Part shown: one piece after another, positions 10,668-22,173 of the stretch
How positions within the stretch are numbered: position 1 is the stretch's first letter
Layout: each line of letters begins with the position of its first letter
Assembly: GCA_946800325.1 (NCBI GenBank)
Contig: OX326961.1
Coordinates: 40,166,543 to 40,230,542, forward strand
Length of the DNA stretch: 64,000 bases
Reading direction: 5' to 3'
DNA from: Luzula sylvatica
Lineage: Eukaryota > Streptophyta > Magnoliopsida > Poales > Juncaceae
Made by a program: the position numbers and the translations under genes
Notes under the pieces: generated by a model
The model's input: only the letters and a program-made list of their open reading frames with translations
The model's database searches: none
Told to the model about the DNA's origin: nothing

Positions 10668-12763
10668 CACTACAACAGATCTGCTCATGAGCGACGGTAA
10701 AAACCGTCGCTGATACTCCCAAAAACCGTCGCTGAAAGATTTGTTTGGATGGAGTACTAACAACTAAAGATTTGTTTGGATGGAGTACAAATTTGTAATA
10801 CGAAATAATAACATAATATATTTCAAAAAACTTTCATAATTTTATTTATATTTTTAGCATCCAATATTAATTTGTTCACACAAAATAATATATATAATTT
10901 TTTAATATCATACAAAGTAATAAAATTAGTTAATTTACTTAGATATGTAATTTGGACATACAAACCGCCCTTAAATTATAATTCATAATTTTTTATAATT
11001 ATCTTGGTTAATTTACTAAGATATATAATTTGTTTATATATTACCTGACTTCAATTATAATTCATAATTTTTTAAATCTTAATTTTTAAAATTATGTATA
11101 TTTTTTGTATTCATACTTTTTATTTTTAAATATAATTAGTTAAATATTGTATTATAATATACAAATATTTTTAAATATATATTAGAAATATATTTAATAT
11201 AATATAAATACTTATTATTTTTTCATTGTTTTTTATTTTTTATTATCAAAAATATATTAGTAATTACACAACTCAACAATGTATAATAACTACGCATTTT
11301 TCACACATACAATATCAAGAAATATAGTTAAATTTTTATACACTACATTATAATCGCAACAAATAAAGTACTACATCCAAACAACAATAAAAACCTAAAT
11401 CTAAAACTAATATTTTTCTACTACATCCAAATAACTCTAAAATCCTAAATCCAAACTAAGATATAAACTACGCATTTTTCACACATACATTATCAACAAA
11501 TAAATTATAAAAATTGAACTATTATTAACCTTGGTCCGGAGTTGATTAATTAATTCGCCAAAAAGTCCAAAATCCAAGTTTCCTAAAATAATAATAACTA
11601 ATTAAACATATTTCAAAAAACATAATTAACAAATTTAAAAATAATAGATGTAAAAATTGATTTAAAACAGATTTTAAAAAAATCAGATTAAAAAAAAAAA
11701 CAGATATAAAATAATTAAAACAAATTAAAATTCCATATAAAATACAGATATAAAATACTTACAAACCCTAAAAATCCATATTTAAAATACCTAAAACAAA
11801 TTTAGAACAGATTCAAAATTCCTAAATAAAATAATTATTTAATCCTAAAATTCCAGATTTAAAATGCTTATGTAAAATCCAGATTCAAAAATTTTTAGAC
11901 CTAATTAAACCTAAATTTAAATTCAAATCTAACCTAACTAAACCGAGAAAGATAAACAGATTTTCAAAAACAATAGAGAGCAGGAGACTTTCCACCACAC
12001 CAGACCCGAGTGACGAGAGCAGCCGAGATTTATGACTTCCACCTAAAAAAACAAATTTAAACAAAAATTTAAAAAACAAATTTAAAAAAACATCTAAACC
12101 AGATTTAAATCAGATCTATGCCTTCAAAACAGATTTTCAAAAGCATATTTAAAACTGATTAACAAAAAAATATTAAACCTAAATTAAACAGATTCAAAAA
12201 TAATTTTCAAACCAATTTAAAAAAAATTAGACCTAAATTAAACAAAATTATAACAGATTTAAAACAGATTTACAAAACAGTTTTACAAAAACAGATTTAA
12301 ATAAAACATCCAAAAATCAGACCTTAAAAAACAGATTTAAAAAATCAATTCAAAAATAAATGATACACGAATTTGTTCAAAAAAAGATAGATTAAAAAAA
12401 CAGAAATACGAGCGAGCTAATTAAGCCTAGAAATCAACACGAAAGATTCAAAAAAAAATAAAATTCAACGGTTTATAAACCTAATCAAATGGAGAAATAA
12501 ACATACCTTCAAACCGAGAAGAGGAGATACTGATCACCGAGAAACGAGAAAGCCGGAATCCATCCACCAGAAACGAGCAACCAACCGAGAAGAGGAGAGG
12601 GACGGGCTGGGCGAAGGGGCAAGAGGAGAGAAGGGGGCTGCGAAGGCGACATCAGAGAGGTTGAGGAGAGGGGGCGGGGGCTGTGAGGGCGACAACAGGA
12701 AGGGGACTGGGCGAAAGGGGATGAGGCTCTGGACAGGGGGGGCTGGGCTGGGCGAAGGGGGAA
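10668..12763. mobile_element. CACTA-like element, left part
   Basis: CACTACAACAGATC at 10668 is followed by 'gcgacggtaaaaaccgtcgctg' style subterminal repeats, as at CACTA ends. The flank is GAA, which could be the 3-bp target duplication. The interior to 12480 is A-rich with repeated 'aaacagatttaaa' phrases and no open frame; 12520-12763 is GA-rich. The element is interrupted at 12769 by a retrotransposon and seems to resume at 28763, where 'tctgcgacgggccgacgg' repeats are found. The right terminus was not found, and no transposase remains, so it is a defective derivative. Confidence 0.5.
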
Positions 12764-13063
12764 GAGGATGTTGGTTCAAATTTCCCAATGGTTTGATTAT
12801 TTCAAAACACTGTCATTACTAACGTTTGCATCGAGAAAATGTGCAGGATAACACAGGTACGACATGAAGATGACGAAGAATCTCGAAGTCAAAAGAAGCA
12901 CAACTAAAAGAAGATTAGAAGGAAGGCCCTTGAAGCATATCAAGGATCAAGATGTCGAAGCCTTCCGTGAGTGGGATTCGCCACAAATAAACCTTAGGGA
13001 AAAACCAAGTAGATCTCAAATAAAATCATGTTCAAATAACAAAGAGTTCAATCAATCAAGAAA

Positions 13064-13401
13064 TGCGTTCTGAACGAACTCCAAGTCCGTTCAGAACGGA
13101 CTTACCACATATCAAAATATCATAGCTTGATTAAACCACTTGTGTCACAGGATTGTGTACGTTCGAACGAACAAACATGTACGTTCGAACGGACACTTAG
13201 AATCCGTTCACTCACACTTTAAGTGCGTTGAACGGACTATCATCACTGTGAACACCAAAAGCAATGTATAAGTGAGTTCGTTCTGAACGGACTTTGTTCG
13301 TTCAAACGAACTAACATATGTACTTGCACGTTATTTTGAAACGGCTAGTATAAACTACAAGTGCGCTCAGAACGAACATTGTGCGTTCTGAACGGACTTA
13401 C
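13064..13401 (+). repeat. Palindromic repeated-motif boxes in A 5' LTR
   Basis: About ten short symmetrical boxes of the types CGTTCGAACG, GTTCTGAACG and GTTCAGAACG, mostly in pairs, lie directly upstream of the TATA box. In Sireviruses comparable high-copy symmetrical motifs occupy this position; those published have a CGG-CCG core, which here becomes CCGTTCGAACGG. Confidence 0.8.
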
Positions 13402-13428
13402 GGTTTTCTGAAGGATTTCTATAGAGAG

Positions 13429-13437
13429 TATAAATAG
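13429..13437 (+). promoter_or_regulatory. TATA box of element A 5' LTR
   Basis: TATAAATAG just downstream of the palindrome cluster. The same site recurs in the 3' LTR (28169-28177) and, reversed, in both B LTRs (14596-14604, 21288-21296) and in the solo LTR (62172-62180), so it is conserved in the family. Confidence 0.7.
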
Positions 13438-14013
13438 AATCCTTGAAGGACCTTTCTCTCTCAACTCTTCACTTTCATACATTCAAAACAAAAGAGAGAA
13501 AACCTAAAGCTGTGATTATCTATATCCATTGATAGCTTGAGAAACCCCTCTTTAGATCTTTGATCTACTTTCGATATTCTCCACTAATCGTTTCCCACTC
13601 ACGTGACCGATCACGTTGTAGTTCGATTAGAGAAAATTTGTAATAGGCTAGTGCAACAACTTGTAAAGAGCCTAAGCTATAGATCGATAGAAGCGTGTAA
13701 ATCGATCTAGGCAAAACCTTGTACTCGAGTGAGTTGGAATTCAATCGAAAAGCCAAAAAGAGGCGCAAGGCATTCCCGGAGACGTAGGTACTCGCAACTT
13801 AATTGAATCGGTCAATTAAGCGAGTAAAGGGTGAGTTAAGGCTACATAGCAACCACCTACCGAACTTCGTTAAAAAACATCTTGTGTTCAAGTGTTTTTA
13901 CGGTATCATCTATATCATCTAAATTATTCATTCCGCATAGTAAGTTGGGTAAATAGATAAAGTAATTGTACGGTAAATTACCTGAAATACCCCCTTCTAG
14001 GTTAGACTTAACC

Positions 14014-15420
14014 TGTTGGTTAATTCTAACCTAGAGGGGGGTAAATTTGGCAATCTAACTTACACTTAGTTTAGATTTAAACCTAATTTACGGTGCAGAA
14101 TAAATAATAATTTAGATGATAAAGATGATACCGTACAAACACTTTGACACAAGATGTTTGTTTACGAAGTTCGGTAGGTGGTTGCTTTGTAGCTTTAACT
14201 CACCCTTTACTCGCTTAATTGACCGACTCAATTATTTGCGAGTACCTACGTCTCCGGGAATGCCTTGTGCCTCTTTTTGGCTTTCGATTGACTTCCAACT
14301 CAACTCGATTACAAGGATTTGCCTAGATCGATTTACACGTTTCTATCGATCTATAGCTTAGGCTCTTTACAATTTGTTGCACTAGCCTATTACACTTTTT
14401 CACTAATCGAGCTACAACGTGATCGGTCACGTGAGTGGGATACGATTAGTGGAGAATATCGAAAGTAGATCAACGATCTAAAGAGGTTTGTCAAGCTATC
14501 AATGGATATAGATAATCACAGCTTAGGGTTTCTCTCTTTTTAGGTTTAAAATGTTTGAAAGTAAAGGAGTGGGAGAGAGAGATCCATGAAGGATTCTATT
14601 TATACTCTCTATAGAAATCCTTCAGAAAACTTGAAGTGCGTTCGAACGCATAAAGTCCGTTCAGAACGCACTTGTAGTTTGCACTAGCCGTTTCAAAATA
14701 ACGTGCAAGTACATCTTGGGTCCGTTCGAACGGACAATGTCCGTTCGTAACGGACTCAATTATACATAGCATTTTGCGTTCACAGGAACAAGAGTCCGTT
14801 CAACGCACTGAAAAGTGGGTGAACGGATTCCAGGTTGTCCGTTCGAACGCACATGTGTGTTCGTTCGAACGCACACATCCCTGTGACGTTTTCCGTTCAC
14901 AGGAAGGATTGTCCGTTCAACGCACTCAGAAGGTGGGTGAACGGATTCTAATTGTCCGTTCGAACGGACATGATTGTTCGTTCGAACGCACACATCCCTG
15001 TGACACGTTTGGTTCTAATCAAGCTTTAAAGTTTTGATATGTAGGAAGTCCGTTCTGAACGGACTTTGAGTTCGTTCAGAACGCACTTCCTGCTTGACTG
15101 AACTCTTTGTTATTTTGAACATGATTTTACTTGAGTTCTACTAGGTTTGTACCTAAGGTTTATTTGTGGCGTATCCCATTCACGGAAGGCTTCAACATCT
15201 TTAGTCTTGATGTATTCCAATGGCCTTCCTTGTGTTCTTCTTTTCTTGTTTATGTTGAGACTTCATGTCCTGATTCTTGATGTAGTCCAATGAAGTCTTC
15301 CTTCACAAATCCTCCTTCATCTTCGTATCGTACCTATGTTATCCTACACTTTTCTGGATGTATACATTAGTAATGACAGTGTTTTGAAATAATCAAACTA
15401 TCAGGAAATTTGAACCAACA
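14014..15420 (-). repeat. 3' LTR of element B
   Basis: Begins TGTTGGTTAATTC and ends GAACCAACA on the plus strand. Pairs with 20706-22096. Palindromic boxes span 14634-15089, with the reversed TATA box at 14596-14604. Compared with the other LTR it has an extra palindrome pair near 14723-14760 and lacks one box near 21722-21741. Confidence 0.9.
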
Positions 15421-15600
15421 AACTCCCCCTTTTGATTAATTTCAAAACACTGTCGGTTTGGAGAGTTTCACCATTTAGTTGAGAACTTTCCGTACGATCG
15501 TTTCTCCCCCATTTTGAAAGAGATCAAAAGGGCCAAGGAGACTTCATCAACGGAAGGCTCCCCCTAAATGCGAGCTCCCCCTCAAAGAATGAATTGATGA
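15421..15600 (-). promoter_or_regulatory. Polypurine tract cluster of element B
   Basis: On the minus strand AAAAGGGGGAG (about 15423-15433) touches the 3' LTR, and further GGGGGAG tracts lie near 15503, 15558 and 15577. Polypurine tracts prime plus-strand DNA synthesis. A 23-base arm on each side of the last tract (AGTGTTTTGAAAT and its complement at the core) forms the inverted repeat typical of Sireviruses. Confidence 0.8.
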
Positions 15601-16036
15601 ATGTATGAGCTCGTAAATATGATCAAATTCTTTTGTTTTGAATGACAAAAATCTTTTCACATTTGATATTTTTAAGAAAATAAAACAGTTTTTGTGTGTG
15701 CGTTCCGAACGGAAAAAGTAATGCGTTCGAACGCACTTGCATCTGGACTGATAGGTTATCTAGAATTTATACTGATGAGTGTATGCATCACTAAACCAAA
15801 ATAGGATAATAAAAGAAATGCACAAGTTTATGCTACTGACATAATACCATAATTATTCATCAAACATAATGATTCAATATACCTAATTGTTCAATCATAC
15901 CGACACACATCAAAGTTTTGATAAGTTCTCACATACTCTCATGTATACTCAAGACTTAGACATAACATAACATAATACGACACAACACACACCACAACCA
16001 AGGGTGATCACAATTCATTTGGCTCGGGTTAGGAAT

Positions 16037-17365
16037 TTAAGACGGACGGTGGGGAGAAGTTGGAGCTTGCTCCTGAGATTCATGGTGCGTTCCGAACCGG
16101 TTCTCAAGATGAACGTAAAGATCGGCAAATTGTCTATTCACGTTCTCAAGCATCCGTGCTTCAGATACATGAAACGCATCATGCATTGCTCTTCCGTGTC
16201 GCTCCATGCGCTCATCCATTTCGTCGAGCATCTCCTTCACATAGGCAAACCTCTTATCATCCCGTTCCGTTTGGGTATTTGATGATTCCCCCTTCCCCAC
16301 ATTCCTCTTTCGTTTGGGAGCCGGTTCTTCACCGCTTTCATCGGTATTGGCTGGGTCTACGTTGTCCTCTTCCTCGTCCAAGGTGTTACCCTTCGTCCAC
16401 CGGGTAGGATCGCGGGGAAGGTGATACGCCACCACATCCTTTGCGGAGTCAATAATCCATCCGAGGATGCTCGGCGAATACCGATATCCAAAACGTCGGA
16501 GGTTTGCATCGGATGCGAGGTTGATTGGTGATTTTGGTCGAAAATCCCAATCGCTCAGTGGTATCTCAATCCCTTGGAGTTCCAACATACGGGCAATCAA
16601 TGTTCCGTATGGTAAGGACGCGTTCTTACGACTCATTACACTTTCCATGTGACTTGTGATGAGAAAGGGCACGTGGATGGGTAGTTGATCCTTGTACCAC
16701 ATGCGATGCAAAAGTATAATATCCCGATGTTCGAGATTTATCTTAAATTTTTCTGAGGGAGTGAGAATGTTATTACCGATGGCCCAGATAAACTGTTCAT
16801 GGGCGGCCAAGTGAGATGCCCCTTGCCCAGGTTTGATACCCGTGATGGCAGCTTCGATTCTCGCCTTGCGAGTGTCGTAGATTTTCTCTCCGTCGTCCCT
16901 GAGTCCGAGCAGAACTCTCAAGTTTTTGATAGAGATTTCGACATCTTCACCGAGGATGTATGACGTTACCTTTTCTTTGTCATGGTGGAATTCAGCGTTT
17001 GCGTAAAATAGTCGCGTGATTACATCATACGATTTGTCGTTTAGGCATGCTAGATTAGCGAATCCCCATTGACGTTCGATTTCCTCGACTTTGTCGAGGA
17101 GGTGATGTATGTTTGGCGGAAAATCGTAGTAGTGGCATGGAGCAATTGGTCTCTTGGATACCCATTCATGGAAGAGGATACCAGCCTCCGGAGTTCGAAA
17201 CAGATGCTCGTTGTTTGGGTCAGAGAAATCGTATTCACTTTGAATGCGTTCTTCAAGAGTAGGCTTCTTGGCCGCTTGCTTCATTCTTCGTCGAGCGTTC
17301 GAACTCTCGCCTACTATCTTCTTCCCCATTGCCTTGGCTTTCGATCTCGAGTTTGAGGCGTCCAT
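16037..17365 (-). CDS. Envelope-position ORF of element B, 442 aa
   Basis: Intact frame from ATG at 17365 to the stop at 16037. It is clearly homologous to the 467-aa protein of element A; shared strings include RLFYANA, EKVTSYILGED and SLPYGTLIA. The central 250 residues resemble the putative plant transposon protein domain (Transposase_32 type) often found in plant retroelement accessory genes; that is from memory of the family. The N-terminus is basic. An acidic stretch (DEEEDN) near residue 325 precedes a nuclear-localisation-like PKRKRN near 350, then a helical region and a Pro-rich tail. No signal peptide or membrane segment is visible, so an envelope role is unlikely. The ATG is preceded by a pyrimidine run ending in CAG 27 bases upstream. 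Function unknown. Confidence 0.75.
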   Translation of the reverse strand: MDASNSRSKAKAMGKKIVGESSNARRRMKQAAKKPTLEERIQSEYDFSDPNNEHLFRTPEAGILFHEWVSKRPIAPCHYYDFPPNIHHLLDKVEEIERQWGFANLACLNDKSYDVITRLFYANAEFHHDKEKVTSYILGEDVEISIKNLRVLLGLRDDGEKIYDTRKARIEAAITGIKPGQGASHLAAHEQFIWAIGNNILTPSEKFKINLEHRDIILLHRMWYKDQLPIHVPFLITSHMESVMSRKNASLPYGTLIARMLELQGIEIPLSDWDFRPKSPINLASDANLRRFGYRYSPSILGWIIDSAKDVVAYHLPRDPTRWTKGNTLDEEEDNVDPANTDESGEEPAPKRKRNVGKGESSNTQTERDDKRFAYVKEMLDEMDERMERHGRAMHDAFHVSEARMLENVNRQFADLYVHLENRFGTHHESQEQAPTSPHRPS

Positions 17366-17391
17366 GGCTATCGTTGAAGATTTTAGTTTTT

Positions 17392-17406
17392 CTGAGAGAG
17401 AGAGAG
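17392..17406 (-). promoter_or_regulatory. Possible splice acceptor before B envelope-position ORF
   Basis: On the minus strand a CT repeat ends in CAG at 17392, 27 bases before the ATG. Element A has the same arrangement at 25441-25463. It could be the 3' splice site of a subgenomic message skipping gag. Confidence 0.4.
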
Positions 17407-17558
17407 TTTTGGAAGAGAAACAAGGAGAGAGAATGAAAAGGGGGGGGGGCTAAGTAACTGATGAAATCGTGTCTCTTCAAGTCACGTCGTAAGGAAAAAG
17501 GGACCATCACATCCATTGAATGCAGTCGGTTGCATGTGGACGAACAGTTATTACGACG

Positions 17559-18075
17559 AGTCCGTTCGAACACACTTCTCAAGTGCGTTGGAACGCATTC
17601 ATGTCTGAGAAAAGGCGCTATTTTGTGTTTTTAAGTTGTATCTGGGAAGTTGTTAAGTCCGTTCGAACGGACTCCCATGTGCGTTCGAACGCACACACAA
17701 CTGAGAAGAGGCACCAGAATATGAAACGGCGCGAGTGTAAGGGTTTGAAGTAGGTTCACTGAATGAGGCATGTGCGTTCGAACGCATTAGTTGTTCGTTC
17801 GAACGCACAGAACACTGTTGACACTAAGAGTCGGCGCCATAGTCCTATAATTCATTTTTCCGTTCGGAACGCATTCAGTTGTACGTTCGAACGCACTTGA
17901 TCCTGGTAGGAAAATTAGATGGCGCCATAATTCAACTGTGACTTTGGATCTTATAGTCCAGTTGTCCGTTTCGAACGCATTTTAGTCCGTTCGACCGGAC
18001 TTGAGGCTGTTAAGAGGGTATTTGGTGACTTCATTTGTCCGTTCCGAACGCAAATGTTTTTCGTTCGAACGGACT
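17559..18075 (-). repeat. Palindromic box cluster 5' of B envelope-position ORF
   Basis: Six paired palindromes (CCGTTCGAACGG, GCGTTCGAACGC and variants), each pair separated by about 8 bases and repeating roughly every 100 bp within otherwise weakly similar sequence. It lies between gag and the second gene, matching the additional boxes reported 5' of the envelope gene in Sireviruses. Confidence 0.8.
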
Positions 18076-18283
18076 GGTTCCTGAGATGTGATCACTGGAC
18101 TGAATTCGTGATTTATTTACCGAGACAAGTGTTCTAATGTACTCCTCTATTAACACTTGTGATGTAGTTACATGAGACTCGACCAATTTGTCTAGAATTT
18201 AATTTAGCCCATTTCCTATACTCCCCTTACATATTTGGTTTAAGGTGTGGGATACTAAGGAGTATAGTGTTTCAAGTTAGGGC

Positions 18284-20638
18284 TTAAGCCCTAGGAGGTC
18301 CTATACCGAAAGACGTAGAGGGGCCCATCGAGTGACGATATTTACGCATCCATATTGAGTTTGACGTTAATTTTGGATTGCGAAGATCACAACTTGTTGA
18401 GACATGACCAATTTTGCAACAATAGTTACAAAATGCTACGGTGGGCTTATTTGTGGGTGTGGTACTCTTCACAAAATAGTCCGAGAGTTGATTCGGATTA
18501 CTTCTCTTAGATGTTATCGATTTTGGCATTTGATAAAGGTTATTTGATTTAAATTTATTTTGCTTAAAATTATTTTGTTTAAATTGTTTATGTGTGTTGG
18601 TGAAATGTTTGGGAGGCCCTTGTTGATATGAAACTTCGGTGTAGTTTGTCACTTCATAGAAATACCCATTTGGTCCCCTTTTGAACAAACAACCGGTTCT
18701 TCCCAAATTAGTATGTCTAGGTTGTGAATTTTGTGTATAATGATTTTTCCTATAATTATTATTGACACGTCTAGGTTGTTCATTTTTAGCATATTTACCT
18801 TTGTTGTAGTCATGGTACATGAAAGTATTTCCATGACTACTTAATTTATTGTTTTCCCATTTAGATTTTTGATTTTGAGATATTGAAAAATCGGGTTTAT
18901 TACCGTTATTTTTCTTATATCCTAAACCGGATTTGTCATTTGGCTTTTGTCCTATCAATGACGATCTTAAAACATCATCCAATGAAGGAGGACTCAATGC
19001 AATATTTGCACAAGCCTTCTTCAGGGATTCATTTTCAACTTTAAGAGTTTGAATTTCGACTTTTAGATGAGAAATCTCACCTTTTAGGGTTTGACACCCA
19101 CACTTTGAAAAACCTTTAAATTCATTTATTTGAGTTTTATATGCCAAAATGGATAGCTCAAGAGAGGCTACCTTATCCTTGAGAGCTTGTGTTGGGCTCT
19201 CAAGTTTACCCTCATTTAGTTGAGAGTTCCCTTCATCTCTAAGAAACTCGTCACAAGAGTCGAGTTCTAGTTTGGATGCGGGAGAAAATTTAGATTTATG
19301 TATTGATTATATGTCAAGCAGAGAGTATGTACGTACCTCATGACATTGGTCATGTGTTGAGCTAGTATTGGGAGTGGATGGTTCCGAGTCCACAACCCTG
19401 GGCGTGTGATGTGTAATAGTTAGACCTCGTTCAATACGAAGAGATTTGATGGCCGCTTCCACTGCGCTCATTAGTGGAGGATCGATCCTTACCATGAGTG
19501 CACGGTTTACGGTGTGTCGACTTGACGGACCATCCGGGTCGGATGATGAGCTTGATCCGTCCGTTTCTCCCCATCTACAATCGACGTTAGCTTTATACGC
19601 CTTTTTCTTATTGATTTCTTTACCTTTGTAGTTTTGACGATTTTCTCGCCCCTTGTCCTCGTATCTTCTTTCGTATCGGGGCTCTCGCCTTTCCCGATCC
19701 TTGTGGTCCTCATCCTTTTTGATCCACCTCGAATTTTCTGGATGGAGAGTCCAACATGACTCCATCATGTGTCCAATTTTCTTGCACCAAAAGCAATGGA
19801 GCTTTAGCCCCTTTTGTTTCCGATTCTCGTTGAATCGCTTCTCGTCTCTTTGCCACTCTAGGAGTCGCAACGTGAGATCATCCATTTCATTGTCGTCATT
19901 GCTTGCATTCACGGCGGGCAAAGCTACGGTTTTGGAGTGAGGAGAGGGTATGTAGATTCCTTGTTCTTCATCTAGTTGCTTGAGTCGAATCTCGAAATTT
20001 CGGAATTGACTTACCAATTCTTCAGGCGTGAGGTCTTGTGAAGCTACCGCTGTACCTAAAGCTACACATAAAGATTCCCAACTACGGGGCATAGATTGAA
20101 GTAATCTAGCAATAATTCTATCATCAGTAAGAGGTGCATTTTGGGTGGCATATCGGGTTTTTAGTACATTGATTTTTGCCCAGATTTTATCAACGGACTC
20201 TCCCTCAATCATTCGAAGATTGTTGAATTCTTGTTCAAGTCCGATGATATTAGTTCTTCTCATTTGAGATGTACCCTCGTATCTCTCATTAAGCATACGC
20301 CACATTTCATATGAGTTTTCACAATGATCAACTAGCGATCCGATAGAACTAATTACGTTGTTCAGTATTAAGTTTTGAGCGTAAATGTCATTAGTTCTAT
20401 CTTCCCTAGTTTGATCAGGGTAGGTTACATTTCCGTCCGTGTCAACCTCTTGGGCCAAGACAAAGCCTCGTAACACTACCTTGTCAAGTCCTTGGAGAGC
20501 GAATGTATTTAGCATGCATTTCTTCCAAGAACTCCAATTGGTTCCATCTAATTCACGTGAGTTTGATATATTTGATTTGGGTACGGTATTTATCGGATTT
20601 ATCGATGAGTTTTGTACAATAGGATTAATTTCGGCCAT
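18284..20638 (-). pseudogene. Gag of element B, interrupted by one stop codon
   Basis: The frame opens at ATG 20638 and meets a TAA at 19309-19307, then continues in the same frame to 18284. It aligns along its length with the intact gag of A. The N-terminal part has the copia-type gag domain and the first CX2CX4HX4C zinc knuckle; the part after the stop has the coiled-coil region and the second knuckle. The truncated product would be 443 residues. Gag builds the particle that packages element RNA. Readthrough is conceivable but nothing around the stop suggests it; a nonsense mutation or small deletion is simpler, because A has more sequence at this point. Confidence 0.85.
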
Positions 20639-20691
20639 TTGATCGTTAAGTACAAGTTATCCCTAATACTCAAAGAGATGGTTAGTACCTT

Positions 20692-20703
20692 GCTCTGATA
20701 CCA
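20692..20703 (-). promoter_or_regulatory. Primer binding site of element B
   Basis: TGGTATCAGAGC on the minus strand, complementary to the 3' end of plant initiator tRNA-Met, two bases inside the 5' LTR. It starts minus-strand DNA synthesis and is the usual copia choice. Confidence 0.9.
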
Positions 20704-20705
20704 AT

Positions 20706-22096
20706 TGTTGGTTAATTCTAACCTAGAGGGGGGTAAATTTGGCAATCTAACTTACACTTAGTTTAGATTTAAACCTAATTTACGGTGCGGAATAAATAAT
20801 AATTTAGATGATAAAGATGATACCGTACAAACACTTTGACACAAGATGTTTGTTTACGAAGTTCGGTAGGTGGTTGCTTTGTAGCTTTAACTCACCCTTT
20901 ACTCGCTTAATTGACCGACTCAATTATTTGCGAGTACCTACGTCTCCGGGAATGCCTTGTGCCTCTTTTTGGCTTTCGATTGACTTCCAACTCAACTCGA
21001 TTACAAGGATTTGCCTAGATCGATTTACACGCTTCTATCGATCTATAGTTTAGGCTCTTTACAATTTGTTGCACTAGCCTATTACACTTTTTCACTAATC
21101 GAGCTACAACGTGATCGGTCACGTGAGTGGGATACGATTAGTGGAGAATATCGAAAGTAGATCAACGATCTAAAGAGGTTTCTCAAGCTATCAATGGATA
21201 TAGATAATCACAGCTTAGGGTTTCTCTCTTTTTAGGTTTAAAATGTTTGAAAGTGAAGGAGAGGGAGAGAGAGACCCATGAAGGATTCTATTTATACTCT
21301 CTATAGAAATCCTTCAGAAAACTTGAAGTGCGTTCGAACGCATAAAGTCCGTTCAGAACGCACTTGTAGTTTGCACTAGCCGTTTCAAAATAACGTGCAA
21401 GTACATCTTGGGTCCGTACATAGCATTTTGCGTTCACAGGAACAAGAGTCCGTTCAACGCACTGAAAAGTGGGTGAACGGATTCCAGGTTGTCCGTTCGA
21501 ACGCACATGTGTGTTCGTTCGAACGCACACATCCCTGTGACGTTTTCCGTTCACAGGAAGGATTGTCCGTTCAACGCACTCAGAAGGTGGGTGAACGGAT
21601 TCTAGTTGTCCGTTCGAACGGACATGATTGTTCGTTCGAACGCACACATCCCTGTGACACGTTTGGTTCTAATCAAGCTTTAAAGTTTTGATATGTACGA
21701 AGTCCGTTCTGAACGGACTTTGAGTCCGTTCTGAACGGACTTTGAGTTCGTTCAGAACGCACTTCCTGCTTGACTGAACTCTTTGTTATTTTGAACATGA
21801 TTTTACTTGAGTTCTACTAGGTTTGTACCTAAGGTTTATTTGTGGCGTATCCCACTCACGGAAGGCTTCAACATCTTTAGTCTTGATGTATTCCAATGGC
21901 CTTCCTTGTGTTCTTCTTTTCTTGTTTATGTTGAGACTTCATGTCCTGATTCTTGATGTAGTCCAATGAAGTCTTCCTTCACAAATCCTCCTTCATCTTC
22001 GTATCGTACCTATGTTATCCTGCACTTTTCTGGATGTATACATTAGTAATGACAGTGTTTTGAAATAATCAAACTATAAGGAAATTTGAACCAACA
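20706..22096 (-). repeat. 5' LTR of element B
   Basis: Starts TGTTGGTTAATTC and ends CCAACA on the plus strand. Palindromic boxes span about 21326-21763, and the reversed TATA box lies at 21288-21296. It shares nearly all of its sequence with 14014-15420; the main differences are gain or loss of palindrome boxes. Confidence 0.9.
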
Positions 22097-22107
22097 TAAC
22101 CAACAAT

Positions 22108-22119
22108 TGGTATCAGAGC
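22108..22119 (+). promoter_or_regulatory. Primer binding site of element A
   Basis: TGGTATCAGAGC, complementary to initiator tRNA-Met, lies two bases after AACA (22102-22105), the remnant of A's 5' LTR. Element B's insertion has moved this site 8.1 kb from the rest of the LTR. Confidence 0.9.
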
Positions 22120-22173
22120 AAGGTACTAACCATCTCTTAGAACGTTAGGGATAACTTGTACTTAAAAGATCTA

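Larger units (their letters stand above)
12769..14013 (+). repeat. 5' LTR of element A (last 4 bases displaced)
   Basis: Starts TGTTGG; its final AACA lies at 22102-22105 beyond the nested element. Pairs with 27487-28757. Palindromic boxes fill about 13064-13401, and a TATA box (TATAAATAG, 13429-13437) follows some 30 bp later, with a CT-rich leader downstream. The 3' LTR has an extra 20-bp copy of 'gtgtcacaggattgtgtacg' and a few substitutions. Confidence 0.9.
14014..22096 (-). mobile_element. Element B: nested pol-less Sirevirus-type retrotransposon
   Basis: An 8083-bp element of the same family as A but in reverse orientation. The 5-bp duplication TAACC (14009-14013, 22097-22101) shows it inserted into the end of A's 5' LTR. 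Reading the minus strand: 5' LTR 22096-20706, primer site 20703-20692, gag 20638-18284 with one in-frame stop, palindrome cluster 18075-17559, envelope-position gene 17365-16037, polypurine tracts, 3' LTR 15420-14014. No pol genes occur. B is younger than A by position, yet its gag is interrupted while A's is open. Confidence 0.9.

Noticed and set aside
13064..13401. Heat-shock elements in the LTR boxes
   Set aside because: Heat-shock elements need TTC and GAA separated by two bases; here the gap is zero or one.
14760..15037. Open frames on both strands at 14760-15037 and again at 21288-21691
   Set aside because: They are the palindromic box arrays of the LTRs read through; symmetry keeps frames open on both strands, and the peptides are repeats of FERT/VRSN-type units.
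16004..17582. Plus-strand and other minus-strand frames overlapping 16037-17365
   Set aside because: Shadows of the conserved minus-strand gene; only that frame is preserved between elements A and B.
22156..22173. Upstream extension of gag A
   Set aside because: The frame is open but lacks an ATG; the first ATG is 22174, equivalent to B's start.
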